Shown: positions 31,410 to 40,999 of the stretch, piece after piece | Layout of the letters: every line of letters begins with the position of its first letter | How positions within the stretch are numbered: position 1 is the first letter of the stretch | From: Actinomycetota bacterium | GTDB lineage: Bacteria > Actinomycetota > Acidimicrobiia > Acidimicrobiales > Ilumatobacteraceae | DNA length: 64,000 nt | Assembly (NCBI GenBank): GCA_029978335.1 | Contig: JAPOJQ010000001.1 | Location: 62,001-126,000 of the forward strand | Direction of reading: 5' to 3' | Translations under genes and position numbers: made by a program | The notes under the pieces: model-generated | Database searches by the model: none | Seen by the model: only the letters and a program-made list of their open reading frames with translations | Told to the model about the DNA's origin: nothing

Positions 31410-33116
31410 TCACACGAGGTTGGTGATCGCGCCCTTTTCCGCCCCTTGTGCCAAACGGGCGTATTTGCCAAGGACACCCGAGGTGTAGCGGGGAGGATTC
31501 GGCGACCAACCTTCACGGCGACGAGCAAGTTCATCAGCATCGACCACAAGGTCGAGCGACAGCGTCGGCACGTCGATCCGGATGATGTCGCCATCGCGAA
31601 CGAATGCGATCGGACCACCATCGACGGCCTCAGGAGCCACGTGACCAATGCAGAAGCCCCACGTACCACCCGAGAAACGACCATCGGTGATGAGTGCACA
31701 GTCGGCTCCGCGGCCAACACCTTTCAAGGCGCCGGTGATCGCCAACATCTCGCGCATCCCAGGCCCGCCCTTGGGCCCTTCGTAACGGATGACGATGACG
31801 GTTCCGGGCTGAATCTCTCCGCCCATCACGGCAGCCATCGCACCATCTTCGCCGTCGAACACCCGGGCTGGACCCTCGAAGGTCCGCTGTTCCTTGGTGA
31901 GGCCAGCAACTTTCACCACCGAGCCACTCGGCGCCAAGGTTCCCGTGAGCACATTGAGTCCACCCTCGGCATTAATCGGCGACGAGATCGGATAGACCAC
32001 CGTGCCATCTGGTGCCGGCGGATCGATCTCGGCCAAGTTCTCCGCCATGGTCTTACCCGTGACGGTGATCTCGTCGCCATGGAGCAGTCCCTCTTCGAGC
32101 AGGTGCCGCAGCACGACAGGCACGCCGCCGATGCGATCGAGATCGGTCATGTGGAACTTGCCACCTGGCTTCATGTCGGCAAAGTGCGGCACACGAGCGG
32201 CGATGCGGTTGAAATCCGCCAACTCGAGATCGACGCCAGCCTCATTGGCGATCGCCAACAAGTGGAGCACCGCGTTCGTTGAACCGCCAACCGCGTTCGC
32301 CAACGCAATCGCGTTCTCAAATGCACCCTTGGTCAAGATGTCATGCGGACGAATACCGAGGCGCAACATGTTGAGCACGGCTTCACCAGCGCGACGAGCA
32401 TCGTCCTCGCGCCGACGATCCACCGCAGGAGGTGATGCTGAACCAGGAAGGCTCAATCCCAATGCTTCGCCGATCGACGACATCGTGTTGGCCGTGAACA
32501 TGCCACCACATGCACCCTCACCGGGGCAGGCGTTTGCCTCAATAGCGTGGAGTTCCTCTGGGGTGATCGCACCGGCTGCACACGCCCCGATCGCTTCGAA
32601 CACGCTCGTGATGTCAAGGGCTTTGCCATTGAGGTATCCCGGAAGCGTCGAGCCGTTATAGACAAAGACGCCTGGAAGGTCGAGACGGGCAATCGCCATC
32701 ATCATGCCGGGCATCGACTTGTCGCAGCCGCCGAGGGCGACCACGCCGTCGAGTCGCTCCGCGTGGACCACCGCCTCGACCGAGTCGCAGATGATTTCGC
32801 GACTGATGAGTGATGCACGCATACCTTCATGCCCCATCGAGATGCCGTCAGAGACCGTGATGGTGCCGAACTCAAGGCCGACACCACCCGCGCGCCGCAC
32901 CCCGTCCTTGGCAGCTTCGGCAAGTCGCCGCAAACTGAGGTTGCAGGGTGTGATCTCATTCCATGACGAGGCGATACCCACCTGAGGCTTGTCCCAGTCA
33001 TCGTCGGTGAGGCCAACTGCACGCAACATTGCACGGGATGCCGCTTTTTGAATGCCATCGGTGACGTCACGCGAACGGGGCTTGATGTCGACAGAGGTCT
33101 CGCTGGGGCCGGTCAT
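31410..33116 (-). CDS. ilvD: dihydroxy-acid dehydratase
   Basis: A 568-residue IlvD that dehydrates the ilvC product in valine/isoleucine synthesis. The Fe-S cluster cysteines lie in [10 protein letters not shown] and [12 protein letters not shown] with the usual upstream [11 protein letters not shown]-terminal motifs [14 protein letters not shown] and [22 protein letters not shown] are also present. It is separated from ilvBNC by 3 kb but functionally completes it. The ATG at 33116 is chosen over 33125 because of TAGCGT seven bases upstream and homologue length. Confidence 0.95.
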   Translation of the reverse strand: MTGPSETSVDIKPRSRDVTDGIQKAASRAMLRAVGLTDDDWDKPQVGIASSWNEITPCNLSLRRLAEAAKDGVRRAGGVGLEFGTITVSDGISMGHEGMRASLISREIICDSVEAVVHAERLDGVVALGGCDKSMPGMMMAIARLDLPGVFVYNGSTLPGYLNGKALDITSVFEAIGACAAGAITPEELHAIEANACPGEGACGGMFTANTMSSIGEALGLSLPGSASPPAVDRRREDDARRAGEAVLNMLRLGIRPHDILTKGAFENAIALANAVGGSTNAVLHLLAIANEAGVDLELADFNRIAARVPHFADMKPGGKFHMTDLDRIGGVPVVLRHLLEEGLLHGDEITVTGKTMAENLAEIDPPAPDGTVVYPISSPINAEGGLNVLTGTLAPSGSVVKVAGLTKEQRTFEGPARVFDGEDGAMAAVMGGEIQPGTVIVIRYEGPKGGPGMREMLAITGALKGVGRGADCALITDGRFSGGTWGFCIGHVAPEAVDGGPIAFVRDGDIIRIDVPTLSLDLVVDADELARRREGWSPNPPRYTSGVLGKYARLAQGAEKGAITNLV

Positions 33117-33123
33117 AGCCAAC

Positions 33124-33129
33124 ACGCTA
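33124..33129 (-). promoter_or_regulatory. putative leaderless -10 (TAGCGT) of ilvD
   Basis: TAGCGT on the minus strand is seven bases before the ilvD ATG; no Shine-Dalgarno intervenes. Confidence 0.5.
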
Positions 33130-33176
33130 ACCGTCGCCGGCCCCGACGTCTGAGGTCGACCGCTCCGCCGCCCGAT

Positions 33177-34616
33177 CTACGTGGGTCGTCGGGCCTGCAG
33201 CAATGCAGTCACCACCTTGCCGTCAGCTTGGCCGCGCGACGCCTTCATCACATGACCAACGAGTGCGCCCATCGCTTTGCCCTCGCCGGCGCAGAACTTC
33301 TCCCAGGCATCGGGATCAGCTGCAATCGCCGCATCCACCATCGCCTCGAGTTCGTCAGATGCCATCGCCTCAAAACCCCGCTCAGCAGCAATGGCAACTG
33401 GGTCACCATTTGGTTGAGCAATGAGATCGGCAAGCACGGTCTTGGCCTGCGTGGCCGTCAACTGGCCGCCGGTCTCCATCGCAATCAGCGATGCGAGCGT
33501 CGCAGCAGGGAGAGCAGGATCGATGCCTGCCTCGGCGAATGCTTCCTTTACGTGGATGACGGCCCTCTCGCCGGCACCACCGGCAGCAATCACCGCATGG
33601 ACGTACGCATCCTGGCCGCGCTCCACAATGGTCATCACGGCCTCACCATCGATCGCTTGGCCAGTCGCCTCAGCGAGTTGTTGCCGTCGCTGCGCCGGCA
33701 GCGGTGGCAGCGACGCTCGAACCGCGTCGATCCAGGCAGCGTCGGGACAGACCGGCACAAGATCTGGCTCGGGGAAGTAGCGATAGTCGTCTGCATCTTC
33801 TTTGGTGCGCAAGGTGTGGGTTCGGCCATCGGCCTCATCCCAGTGCCGAGTCTCTTGACGAATCGACTCTCCAGCGGTGATTAACGCCACCTGGCGTCGC
33901 GCTTCGTAGTCGATGGCACGACCAAGAGAACGAACCGAGTTCACGTTCTTGATCTCACACCGCGTGCCGAGCGGCTCGCCCGGACGGCGCACGCTCACAT
34001 TGGCGTCCACCCGCATCGATCCCTCTTCCATTCGTGCATCCGATGCGCCGACCGCCACGAGGATCGCTCGCAGTTCAGCGGCATAGAGCCGCGCCTGATC
34101 TGGTGATGAGATATCGGGCCGGCTCACGATCTCGACAAGGGGCACACCGGCGCGGTTGAAGTCGATCAGCGAGCCTTCGCTGCCGTGAATTCTTCCGCTC
34201 CCGCCGATGTGCGTGCTCTTGCCAGTGTCCTCTTCAAGGTGGGCTCGCTCCACGCCCACCGATGACCCATCGGGCAGATCAAGGCGACCATCAACGTTGA
34301 GCGGTCGGTCGTATTGCGAGATCTGATACGCCTTTGGCATATCCGGATAGAAGTAGTTCTTGCGGGCAAACACGCACTCTTGGACGGTGCAGCCGAGCGC
34401 AAGTCCGATGCGCATCGCCAATTCGACCGCCTGTCGATTCAGCACCGGCAATGCCCCGGGCAGGCCGAGCGTGACGGGATCGATATTGGTATTCGGTTCG
34501 TCACCGAAGCGGTTGGGAGAGCCGGAGAACAACTTGGTGGCCGTGGCGAGTTCGACGTGAACCTCGAGACCGACCACCATCTCGAAACCCTCGTGCATCC
34601 AGGGTGCAGCACTCAT
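33177..34616 (-). CDS. gatB: aspartyl/glutamyl-tRNA amidotransferase subunit B
   Basis: A 479-residue GatB, which phosphorylates Glu-tRNA(Gln)/Asp-tRNA(Asn) and accepts ammonia from GatA. It starts WMHEGFEMVVGLEVHVELATATKLFSG, has the FNRAGVPLVEIVSRPDI strand and ends in a GatB/Yqey helical domain (AEAGIDPALPAATLASLIAMETGGQ). It is the third gene of gatC-gatA-gatB, overlapping gatA by four bases. Confidence 0.96.
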   Translation of the reverse strand: MSAAPWMHEGFEMVVGLEVHVELATATKLFSGSPNRFGDEPNTNIDPVTLGLPGALPVLNRQAVELAMRIGLALGCTVQECVFARKNYFYPDMPKAYQISQYDRPLNVDGRLDLPDGSSVGVERAHLEEDTGKSTHIGGSGRIHGSEGSLIDFNRAGVPLVEIVSRPDISSPDQARLYAAELRAILVAVGASDARMEEGSMRVDANVSVRRPGEPLGTRCEIKNVNSVRSLGRAIDYEARRQVALITAGESIRQETRHWDEADGRTHTLRTKEDADDYRYFPEPDLVPVCPDAAWIDAVRASLPPLPAQRRQQLAEATGQAIDGEAVMTIVERGQDAYVHAVIAAGGAGERAVIHVKEAFAEAGIDPALPAATLASLIAMETGGQLTATQAKTVLADLIAQPNGDPVAIAAERGFEAMASDELEAMVDAAIAADPDAWEKFCAGEGKAMGALVGHVMKASRGQADGKVVTALLQARRPT

Positions 34617-36046
34617 TGGGCGGCTCCGGCTGCTCGTTCGAGTTCTGCGGCGACTGCGAACATCGTGGCTTCGCCGAGCGCTGGGGCGAGCACCTGCACC
34701 CCGACCGGCAAGCCGTCAGCGCCGGTACCAAACGGCACACTCATCGCAGGATGACCGGTGAGATTCGACGGAATCGTGTACGTGTCGCAGAGATACATCG
34801 CCAAGGGGTCCGACGTTTTTGACCCAAAGGGGAACGCCACACTTGGCGATGCAGGTGTGAGCACCACATCAACATCGGCATACGCGGCATCGAAGTCGTG
34901 CGCCATCAGCCGCCGAACCTTGAGCGCCTTGCCGTAGTACGCGTCGTAGTAGCCAGCCGACAAGGCGTAGGTGCCCAGCATGATGCGTCGGCGCACCTCA
35001 GGACCAAAACCCGCTGAACGCGTCGCCGAGTACATGGCGTTCGTGTCAGCGGCAGCAACTCGCATGCCGTAGCGCACGCCGTCATAACGCGCGAGGTTCG
35101 ACGATGCCTCGGCAGGTGCGATCAAGTAGTACGCCGTGAGGCCATAGGTAAAAGCCGGAATGGTGACGTCAACGATGGTTGCCCCGGCCGCAGCCAAGGC
35201 ATCAAACGCAGCGTCGACACGAGCTTGTACATCAGCATCAGCACCACCCGGCAAGTCGGTGATTCGACCGATACGAAGGCCCTCAACACCACGAGTCAAT
35301 GACGGCTCAAGCGAGGGAAACGGCTTCGGAATCGATGTCGAATCACCAGGGTCGTGACCAGCAATCGCCTCAAGCAACAGCGCGGCATCGGCAACATCAG
35401 TGGTGAACGGCCCGATTTGGTCAAGGCTTGACGCAAAAGCCACCAACCCGAGCCGACTCACCGTGCCATAGGTCGGTTTCACCCCAACCACACCGCACAA
35501 CGCCGCTGGCTGACGGATCGAACCGCCGGTGTCAGAACCAAGCGAGCCGGCTGCGAACCCCGCAGCCACCGCAGCGGCAGAACCACCCGACGATCCACCG
35601 GGCACCCTCGTGACATCGAGCGGATTGCGTGTTGGCCCGAACGCTGAATTCTCCGTACTCGAACCCATTGCAAACTCGTCAAGGTTGGTCTTGCCGACGA
35701 TGACGGCCCCTGCCGCCGCGAGCCGCTGCACGACCGTTGCGTCATACGGTGGCCGCCAGTCTTGGAGAATCTTCGATGAGCACGTGGTCGGCACCCCACG
35801 GGTGCACATGTTGTCCTTCAGGGCAATAGGCACACCCGCGAGCACACCCGGATCACGTCCCGCTGCTACTTCAGCGTCGATCACCTCGGCCCGTTCGCGC
35901 GCCTCGTCGTGGAGCACAAGATTGAACGCATTGATCTCCGCCTCACGAGCGTCAATCCGTGCGAGGTAGCCGTTGAGGACATCGACCGCTCGTGCTGCGC
36001 CAGAGCGAACCGAATTCGCGATCGGGCGAATCTGGCCCGCGGTCAC
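34613..36046 (-). CDS. gatA: aspartyl/glutamyl-tRNA amidotransferase subunit A
   Basis: A 477-residue amidase-signature enzyme that hydrolyses glutamine to feed ammonia to GatB. The Ser-cis-Ser-Lys triad is visible in IALKDNMCTRGVPTTC (Lys), PGGSSGGSAAAVAAG and GSDTGGSIRQPAALCG (Ser pair). It overlaps gatC and gatB by four bases each. Confidence 0.96.
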   Translation of the reverse strand: MTAGQIRPIANSVRSGAARAVDVLNGYLARIDAREAEINAFNLVLHDEARERAEVIDAEVAAGRDPGVLAGVPIALKDNMCTRGVPTTCSSKILQDWRPPYDATVVQRLAAAGAVIVGKTNLDEFAMGSSTENSAFGPTRNPLDVTRVPGGSSGGSAAAVAAGFAAGSLGSDTGGSIRQPAALCGVVGVKPTYGTVSRLGLVAFASSLDQIGPFTTDVADAALLLEAIAGHDPGDSTSIPKPFPSLEPSLTRGVEGLRIGRITDLPGGADADVQARVDAAFDALAAAGATIVDVTIPAFTYGLTAYYLIAPAEASSNLARYDGVRYGMRVAAADTNAMYSATRSAGFGPEVRRRIMLGTYALSAGYYDAYYGKALKVRRLMAHDFDAAYADVDVVLTPASPSVAFPFGSKTSDPLAMYLCDTYTIPSNLTGHPAMSVPFGTGADGLPVGVQVLAPALGEATMFAVAAELERAAGAAQ

Positions 36047-36345
36047 GGTTCAATCCCCAGAATCGGAGGAACGCCAAAGCGACCATCGACCGGATCCGGC
36101 GCCGCTAACAACACTTCGTCACGATCCAGCGTCGGTTGCTCCACGTCATCGCGCATGACGTTCACCAACGCAAATGGTTGCGTCATCGGCTCCACCGAGG
36201 AGAGGTCGAGTGCGTCGATATCAGCGAAGTGGTCGAGCATGTCGCCAAGCTGCGCCGTGGCGGCTGCAAGTTCAGCGTCGTCGAGGTCGAGTCTCGAAAG
36301 GCGGGCCACTTTGGCCACGACCTCAGAAGTGATGCGGTCGGACAC
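36043..36345 (-). CDS. gatC: aspartyl/glutamyl-tRNA amidotransferase subunit C
   Basis: A 100-residue GatC that wraps round GatA and GatB to stabilise the complex: ITSEVVAKVARLSRLDLDDAELAAATAQLGDMLDHF followed by the extended VEPMTQPFALVNVMRDD linker. GTG start with TAGCCT eight bases upstream; first gene of gatCAB. Confidence 0.93.
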   Translation of the reverse strand: MSDRITSEVVAKVARLSRLDLDDAELAAATAQLGDMLDHFADIDALDLSSVEPMTQPFALVNVMRDDVEQPTLDRDEVLLAAPDPVDGRFGVPPILGIEP

Positions 36346-36353
36346 GAGGGTCG

Positions 36354-36359
36354 AGGCTA
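36354..36359 (-). promoter_or_regulatory. putative -10 (TAGCCT) of gatCAB overlapping the lgt stop codon
   Basis: Minus-strand TAGCCT begins with the TAG stop of lgt and lies eight bases before the gatC GTG. Confidence 0.42.
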
Positions 36360-37211
36360 CCGCTGCTCAGCCTCGGCCTGTCCGTTGTCATCAGTGCACG
36401 CAGTTGTGAGGAGCGCTCGTTGGTGGCGTGTGATGAGCAGGTGAACGCATCCACCGACGATGGCAGCGAGTGCCACCCATTGGTTCCATCGCAAACCCGC
36501 AACGGTGCTTGCTGCATCGATGCGAAGCCCTTCAACCCAGAAGCGACCAAGTCCGTATCCCGCCACATAGAGCGCAAATAATCGACTCCCGCCGAGCGGA
36601 CGACGTCGATCGACCTGCAACAAAAGGCCGCACAGCGCCAGATTCCACAGACTCTCGTAAAGGAAGGTCGGATGGAAGGTGGTACCGATGTCGTAACCCA
36701 CCGGCATGTGGACTGCATCGATCTGCAACGCCCACGGCAGCGTCGTTGGACGACCGAACAGTTCCTGGTTAAACCAATTACCCCATCGGCCAATGGCTTG
36801 AGCGAGTGGTATCGCCGGTGCGGCAGCGGTCAGCACCGCGGCGACGGGAACGCCCCGAGTCCGGCCACGCCACACCCCGACTGCGGCGCCAACCAGCAAC
36901 CCGCCCGGAATGCCAAGGCCGCCTTTCCACACTTGAGGAATTGCCCCGAGATTGTCGGCGAACCGATCCCACTCGGTCACCACGTGATACAGCCGAGCGC
37001 CGATAAGTCCGCCCACCACACCCCAGGTACCAATCGATGCGGCATCGTCGCGTGTGCCAGTAGCCGCGGCCTCTAAACGGCGCCCCATCAGCCAGACGGC
37101 CGCGATCGCTCCGAGCGCGATCAGCAATCCGTACGCCCGAAGGTCAATCGGGCCGATCGAGATACCCGTCCCAGGGGGTGACGGCAATGCCGCCGGCAGG
37201 AGTTGGCTCAT
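36357..37211 (-). CDS. lgt: prolipoprotein diacylglyceryl transferase
   Basis: A 284-residue polytopic enzyme that attaches diacylglycerol to lipobox cysteines, needed by the several lipoproteins encoded here. Motifs: IDLRAYGLLIALGAIAA, GGLIGARLYHVVTEW, the signature RWGNWFNQELFGRPT, HPTFLYESLWNL and GLGRFWVEGLR. About seven membrane helices. The start overlaps the stop of the esterase gene upstream by four bases. Confidence 0.95.
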   Translation of the reverse strand: MSQLLPAALPSPPGTGISIGPIDLRAYGLLIALGAIAAVWLMGRRLEAAATGTRDDAASIGTWGVVGGLIGARLYHVVTEWDRFADNLGAIPQVWKGGLGIPGGLLVGAAVGVWRGRTRGVPVAAVLTAAAPAIPLAQAIGRWGNWFNQELFGRPTTLPWALQIDAVHMPVGYDIGTTFHPTFLYESLWNLALCGLLLQVDRRRPLGGSRLFALYVAGYGLGRFWVEGLRIDAASTVAGLRWNQWVALAAIVGGCVHLLITRHQRALLTTACTDDNGQAEAEQR

Positions 37212-37978
37212 GACGCCGCCGAGCGTTCGACGACGAAGGCCACCGAACGCTCACAGATCAACTCGCGATCGAAATCCTGGGTCGCCACGTGGAAGGACCG
37301 CTCGAGCCACACGTGTTCGACAGCACCGCCGTACGTCGATGCCAAGTGGGTCGAGTCGGCGGGGTCAACGACATGATCGTGCTCTGAAGTGAACAGCAAC
37401 AGTGGAGCAGTGAGTTGACCCCAATGTTCGCAGCGGGGCTTGACGCCATCGAAAAACATTGAACGCAATGGCACGAGCGGCGTTCCCTCATAGGCGAGTT
37501 CTCCGGCATCAGGATCAGCAATATCAGAGCCGATTCCCGGCAGCACGGTCATCCCATCCTCAATCAACTCCTCCACCATCGCCGTCTCTTCTGGCGAACG
37601 CATCCGAGCGACGGGATTCACGCAGATCAGGCCCGATGCAGGCCGCTCGCCGCCAACGGCCAACGTGAGCAAACCCCCCATCGAAAGACCAGCAACCACC
37701 ACCTGATCGCATCGACTGGCCAAGGTGTCGAACCCATCGAGCGCCGCCCCAAACCAATCGCTCCACGAGGTCGTCATCATGTCCTCAATCGTGGTGCCAT
37801 GCCCTGGAAGTCGGGGCATCTCCACGTCATACCCGGCAACGGCCATCGCCTCAGCGACAGGACGCACCGATGAAGGGTTGCCGGTGAAGCCGTGCAGCAC
37901 CAGTACTCCGGTTGACGAGCCCGCCATGTGGGACATCGGTTCAGCACCTGGCATAACGGGAGGGGTTGATGACGACAT
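37208..37978 (-). CDS. alpha/beta hydrolase (Est30-like carboxylesterase)
   Basis: A 256-residue serine hydrolase: oxyanion strand GVLVLHGFTGNPSSV, nucleophile elbow VVAGLSMGGLLTL, acid in LLLFTSEHDHVVDP and the His near LERSFHVATQDFD. The short cap domain and LPGHGTTIEDMMTTSWSDW loop match the Est30/monoacylglycerol-lipase-like group. Start chosen at the ATG at 37978, six bases after CAGACT; the track ORF goes 62 codons further and is antisense to the M48 gene. It overlaps lgt. Confidence 0.85.
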   Translation of the reverse strand: MSSSTPPVMPGAEPMSHMAGSSTGVLVLHGFTGNPSSVRPVAEAMAVAGYDVEMPRLPGHGTTIEDMMTTSWSDWFGAALDGFDTLASRCDQVVVAGLSMGGLLTLAVGGERPASGLICVNPVARMRSPEETAMVEELIEDGMTVLPGIGSDIADPDAGELAYEGTPLVPLRSMFFDGVKPRCEHWGQLTAPLLLFTSEHDHVVDPADSTHLASTYGGAVEHVWLERSFHVATQDFDRELICERSVAFVVERSAAS

Positions 37979-37984
37979 AGGCAC

Positions 37985-37990
37985 AGTCTG
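37985..37990 (-). promoter_or_regulatory. putative leaderless -10 (CAGACT) of the esterase-lgt operon
   Basis: CAGACT is followed by six bases and the ATG at 37978 on the minus strand. Confidence 0.45.
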
Positions 37991-38025
37991 CCCGATCCAA
38001 CAGCCCGTGGTATCGCCGGTCGCCC

Positions 38026-38031
38026 TAACCT
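38026..38031 (+). promoter_or_regulatory. putative leaderless -10 (TAACCT) of the M48 protease gene
   Basis: TAACCT is followed by six bases and the GTG at 38038, with no Shine-Dalgarno. Confidence 0.5.
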
Positions 38032-38037
38032 TTCGTT

Positions 38038-38967
38038 GTGGTGTCGACGGCATCGACGCTTCGCAGCAAGCGACGGATTGAGGGTTCAGCGCTATCAGCC
38101 CTCGCGCCGGTCGTCGTCCTCGCACCGTTCTGTTTCCTGACGCTCGTGGCTGCGAGTTATCCACTCGGCGCCCTCGTCACCACTGCCGGCATCGACAGTC
38201 GATGGTGGTGGTACCCCGTCGGCTGGCTGGTCCTCGGATGTGCGCTGTTTGTCAGGCCATTCCAAGTTGCCATCCTCTCCCCTGCGCTCAGCGCACGCCG
38301 GCCGAGTGTCCGAGAACTGCACCGCCTCATGCCGACCTGGCACAAGGTCACTGGCGCAGCTGGTATCGACGCTGACCGCTTTGTGCTGCGCGTGCTCGAT
38401 GCCGACGACATCAATGCGTTTGCGACGGGCGGCCACCTCGTCATCGTCACGTCGTACGCCGCACGTGAACTTCCCGAAAGCGAACTCTCGGGTGTGCTCG
38501 CCCACGAACTCAGCCATCACCTCGGGCTGCACACCGTGGCGCTCACCTTTGGCCACTGGCTGTCGCTGCCGATCGTTGCGCTCGCACGCCTTGGCTTTCG
38601 CCTCCAGACGGTTGCCGCGGCAGCCACGTCCAGCTTCGCGGCCCACTCGGCTGCGCTCACCGCACTCGGTCGAGTCATCGCAGGATTGCTCACTGTGGTG
38701 TCGTGGATGCCGCTGTCAGTGGTCTACGCCAGCGATGCCATCGGCAATCTCGTCGGGCACCGATCCGAATTCGAGGCTGACCGTCGGGTTGTCCAACTCG
38801 GGTTCGGTCCACAACTTGCCGCCGCACTGCGACGAGTGATCGCTGATGGAGGAGGTTCACGTGCGATTGGATGGCGACAACGACTCTCCGCGTCGCACCC
38901 GGCCGCTCGGACTCGAATCGCACGAATCGAAGCGATGGAACGTCACCCGACGGGACGGGTGCAGTAA
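38038..38967 (+). CDS. M48 family membrane zinc metalloprotease
   Basis: A 309-residue HtpX/Ste24-like protease. Two hydrophobic segments precede the catalytic domain, which carries HELSHH (Zn ligands and catalytic Glu) in SELSGVLAHELSHHLGLH, and the third ligand in RSEFEADRRVV. Further membrane segments lie between these motifs. It is likely involved in membrane protein quality control. Starts GTG GTG. It converges with the YbaK gene with three bases between. Confidence 0.85.
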   Translation: MVSTASTLRSKRRIEGSALSALAPVVVLAPFCFLTLVAASYPLGALVTTAGIDSRWWWYPVGWLVLGCALFVRPFQVAILSPALSARRPSVRELHRLMPTWHKVTGAAGIDADRFVLRVLDADDINAFATGGHLVIVTSYAARELPESELSGVLAHELSHHLGLHTVALTFGHWLSLPIVALARLGFRLQTVAAAATSSFAAHSAALTALGRVIAGLLTVVSWMPLSVVYASDAIGNLVGHRSEFEADRRVVQLGFGPQLAAALRRVIADGGGSRAIGWRQRLSASHPAARTRIARIEAMERHPTGRVQ

Positions 38968-38970
38968 GTC

Positions 38971-39474
38971 CTAGCCGTCAGCGATCGCTGCGTACTGGCC
39001 ACCGGTTACCGACAAGAGGTCGTCGGGTGCGAGGCCGACGTCGAGCCCCCGACGGCCCCCACTGACACACACCTCATCGAACAGTTGTGCGGTCTCATCG
39101 ATCACCACCGCCAGCGGTCGCTTCTGCGCGATCGGCGAGATACCGCCGACCACATATCCCGTCACACGTTGCGCACGATCTGGCGGACACATGTCGACGC
39201 GCCGCACCCCAAGTGCTGCGGCCATCGACTTGGTCGACAGACGGCGACTCACCGGCACGACGGCGCAGGCCTCGACACCGTCACCGATCACGATGAGCGT
39301 CTTGAAGACCCGGTCAGGATCAATGTCAAGCACTTCAGCTGCTTCGATTCCGAAATCGCCCCGAGCGGGATCGTGGTGATACTCATAGAGCCGATGAGCA
39401 ATCGCGAGCGACTCGAGTCGTTGCACCGCTGGGGTCACCACCACATCATCGCCGACCAGAACCCGATGCGCCAC
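38971..39474 (-). CDS. ybaK: YbaK-type aminoacyl-tRNA deacylase
   Basis: A 167-residue YbaK/EbsC protein that clears mischarged Cys-tRNA(Pro): HRLYEYHHDPARGDFGIEAAEVL, RVFKTLIVIGDG with the catalytic Lys, VVPVSRRLSTKSMAAALG, YVVGGISPIAQKRPLAVVID and SGGRRGLDVGLAPDDLL. Residues 1-11 are extra to the family, so a downstream start such as V12 is possible. Confidence 0.88.
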   Translation of the reverse strand: MAHRVLVGDDVVVTPAVQRLESLAIAHRLYEYHHDPARGDFGIEAAEVLDIDPDRVFKTLIVIGDGVEACAVVPVSRRLSTKSMAAALGVRRVDMCPPDRAQRVTGYVVGGISPIAQKRPLAVVIDETAQLFDEVCVSGGRRGLDVGLAPDDLLSVTGGQYAAIADG

Positions 39475-39480
39475 GCCGGT

Positions 39481-39486
39481 TAGGTT
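39481..39486 (+). promoter_or_regulatory. putative leaderless -10 (TAGGTT) of the thioesterase gene
   Basis: TAGGTT is followed by six bases and the ATG at 39493, in an 18-base gap from the divergent ybaK start. Confidence 0.55.
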
Positions 39487-39492
39487 CGCCCT

Positions 39493-39933
39493 ATGCGCAT
39501 CGGGACCGATCCGTCAACCGATCCAGCGAACTACACGTTCACACATCGCCTCAGGGTTCGATTTTCTGAGACCGACGCGATGGGCATCGTCCACCACAGC
39601 CGGTATCTGCCCTACCTCGAGGAAGCCCGAGTCGAATATCTACGGGCGATTGGTCATCCGTATCACGAGATACGTGAGACGGGAATCGACATGGCCGTGC
39701 TTGAGGCACATGTTCGTTACCGCCAACCGTTGCGATTCGACGACGTGGTCGACGTCCATGTCGCCATGGGCGAGATCACACGAGCGACGTTTCAGATGAC
39801 CTACCTCCTCACCGTTGACGGGTCGATCAAGTCGAGCGCCGTCACGGCACACGGTGCATTGACCCACGATGGCCGGCCGACCCGGCTACCCGATTGGTTC
39901 CGCGGTTTCGCCACAGGCGCCCACGCCACCTAG
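39493..39933 (+). CDS. acyl-CoA thioesterase (YbgC/4HBT hot-dog fold)
   Basis: A 146-residue hot-dog thioesterase. The hallmark is RVRFSETDAMGIVHHSRYLPYLEEARVEYL, with the catalytic Asp of the YbgC/4-hydroxybenzoyl-CoA thioesterase family, followed by VRYRQPLRFDDVVDVHV. It precedes two CoA-ester lyase genes with an intergenic distance of nine bases, suggesting work on the same CoA thioesters. Confidence 0.87.
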   Translation: MRIGTDPSTDPANYTFTHRLRVRFSETDAMGIVHHSRYLPYLEEARVEYLRAIGHPYHEIRETGIDMAVLEAHVRYRQPLRFDDVVDVHVAMGEITRATFQMTYLLTVDGSIKSSAVTAHGALTHDGRPTRLPDWFRGFATGAHAT

Positions 39934-39936
39934 CGT
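39931..39936 (+). promoter_or_regulatory. putative leaderless -10 (TAGCGT) of the malyl-CoA lyase gene
   Basis: TAGCGT lies six bases before the GTG at 39943; its TAG is the stop codon of the thioesterase gene. Confidence 0.5.
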
Positions 39937-39942
39937 CTGAGC

Positions 39943-40998
39943 GTGCGCTCTCCAAAGGACTTCTTCAAGCCGCTTGCCGTCGGCGCTCCGGAACCCGTGC
40001 GCGAGGTTCCGTTCCGACCAAGTCGAATGCTCCACTTCTTCCCGCCAAACAATGAAAAGGTTCGGGCAAAGATCCCATCAATGGTGGGCACCGTCGACGT
40101 CCTCGTCGCCAACTTGGAGGACGGCGTGCCCATGGCTGACAAAGAGGCCGCCCGGGCTGGGTTGGTCGAACTTGCGACTACCGTCGACTTTGGCTCTACC
40201 CAACTGTGGACCCGAGTCAACAGCCTTGACTCGCCGTGGTGCCTTGACGACATGAGCGCAGCGGTGCTCGAAGGTGGCAACGCCATCGACGTCATCATCC
40301 TGCCCAAGGTCGAAGGACCAGAAGACATCCATTACGCCGATCGCCTCCTCGCCCAACTCGAGGCAAAGGCCGGATTGGATCGTCCGATTCTCATCCACGC
40401 CATCCTCGAAACCGCTCGCGGCGTCGCCAACGTCGAAGAGATCTGCCTCGCCTCACCCCGAATGCAAGGCCTCTCGCTCGGACCGGCTGACCTCGCTGCG
40501 AATCGTCGGATGAAGACAACCCGCGTGGGCGGTGGACACCCGGACTATCTCGTACGTTCCGACCCCGATCCGGACAATCCTGAGGCTCCCCGGCAACACT
40601 TCCAGCAGGACCTCTGGCACTACACCTTGGCTCGAATGGTTGATGCCTGCGTCACCGCCGGCATCTTGCCGTACTACGGACCTTTTGGCGATATTCGCGA
40701 CCTCGTTGCATGTGGCGACCAATTCAGAAATGCCTACCTCCTCGGTTGCGTTGGCGCTTGGACACTGCATCCCGATCAGATCGCAGTCGCCAAAGAGGTG
40801 TTCTCGCCATCCCTCGCCGAGGTCGCCCACGCCCGCCGCGTGATCGAGGCCATGGGTGACGGCACGGGTGCCATCATGCTCGACGGAAAGATGGAAGACG
40901 ATGCGTCGGTGAAACAGTGCCGCGTCGTCGTAGCACTCGCCGAACAACTCGCCGCATCAGACCCATCTCTCGCTGAGCGCTACGGACTTGGGGGCTGA
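39943..40998 (+). CDS. mcl: malyl-CoA / beta-methylmalyl-CoA / citramalyl-CoA lyase (Chloroflexus type)
   Basis: A 351-residue HpcH/HpaI-citrate-lyase-beta superfamily enzyme in the long Mcl form. Colinear family segments are [71 protein letters not shown] (Mg-binding Glu), [45 protein letters not shown] and [12 protein letters not shown]. It cleaves malyl-CoA to glyoxylate and acetyl-CoA, and related methylmalyl/citramalyl-CoA thioesters. The adjacent CitE-like gene starts one base after its stop. Which pathway it serves (ethylmalonyl-CoA, 3-hydroxypropionate bi-cycle or itaconate/citramalate catabolism) cannot be read from this window. Confidence 0.87.
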   Translation: MRSPKDFFKPLAVGAPEPVREVPFRPSRMLHFFPPNNEKVRAKIPSMVGTVDVLVANLEDGVPMADKEAARAGLVELATTVDFGSTQLWTRVNSLDSPWCLDDMSAAVLEGGNAIDVIILPKVEGPEDIHYADRLLAQLEAKAGLDRPILIHAILETARGVANVEEICLASPRMQGLSLGPADLAANRRMKTTRVGGGHPDYLVRSDPDPDNPEAPRQHFQQDLWHYTLARMVDACVTAGILPYYGPFGDIRDLVACGDQFRNAYLLGCVGAWTLHPDQIAVAKEVFSPSLAEVAHARRVIEAMGDGTGAIMLDGKMEDDASVKQCRVVVALAEQLAASDPSLAERYGLGG

Positions 40999-40999
40999 G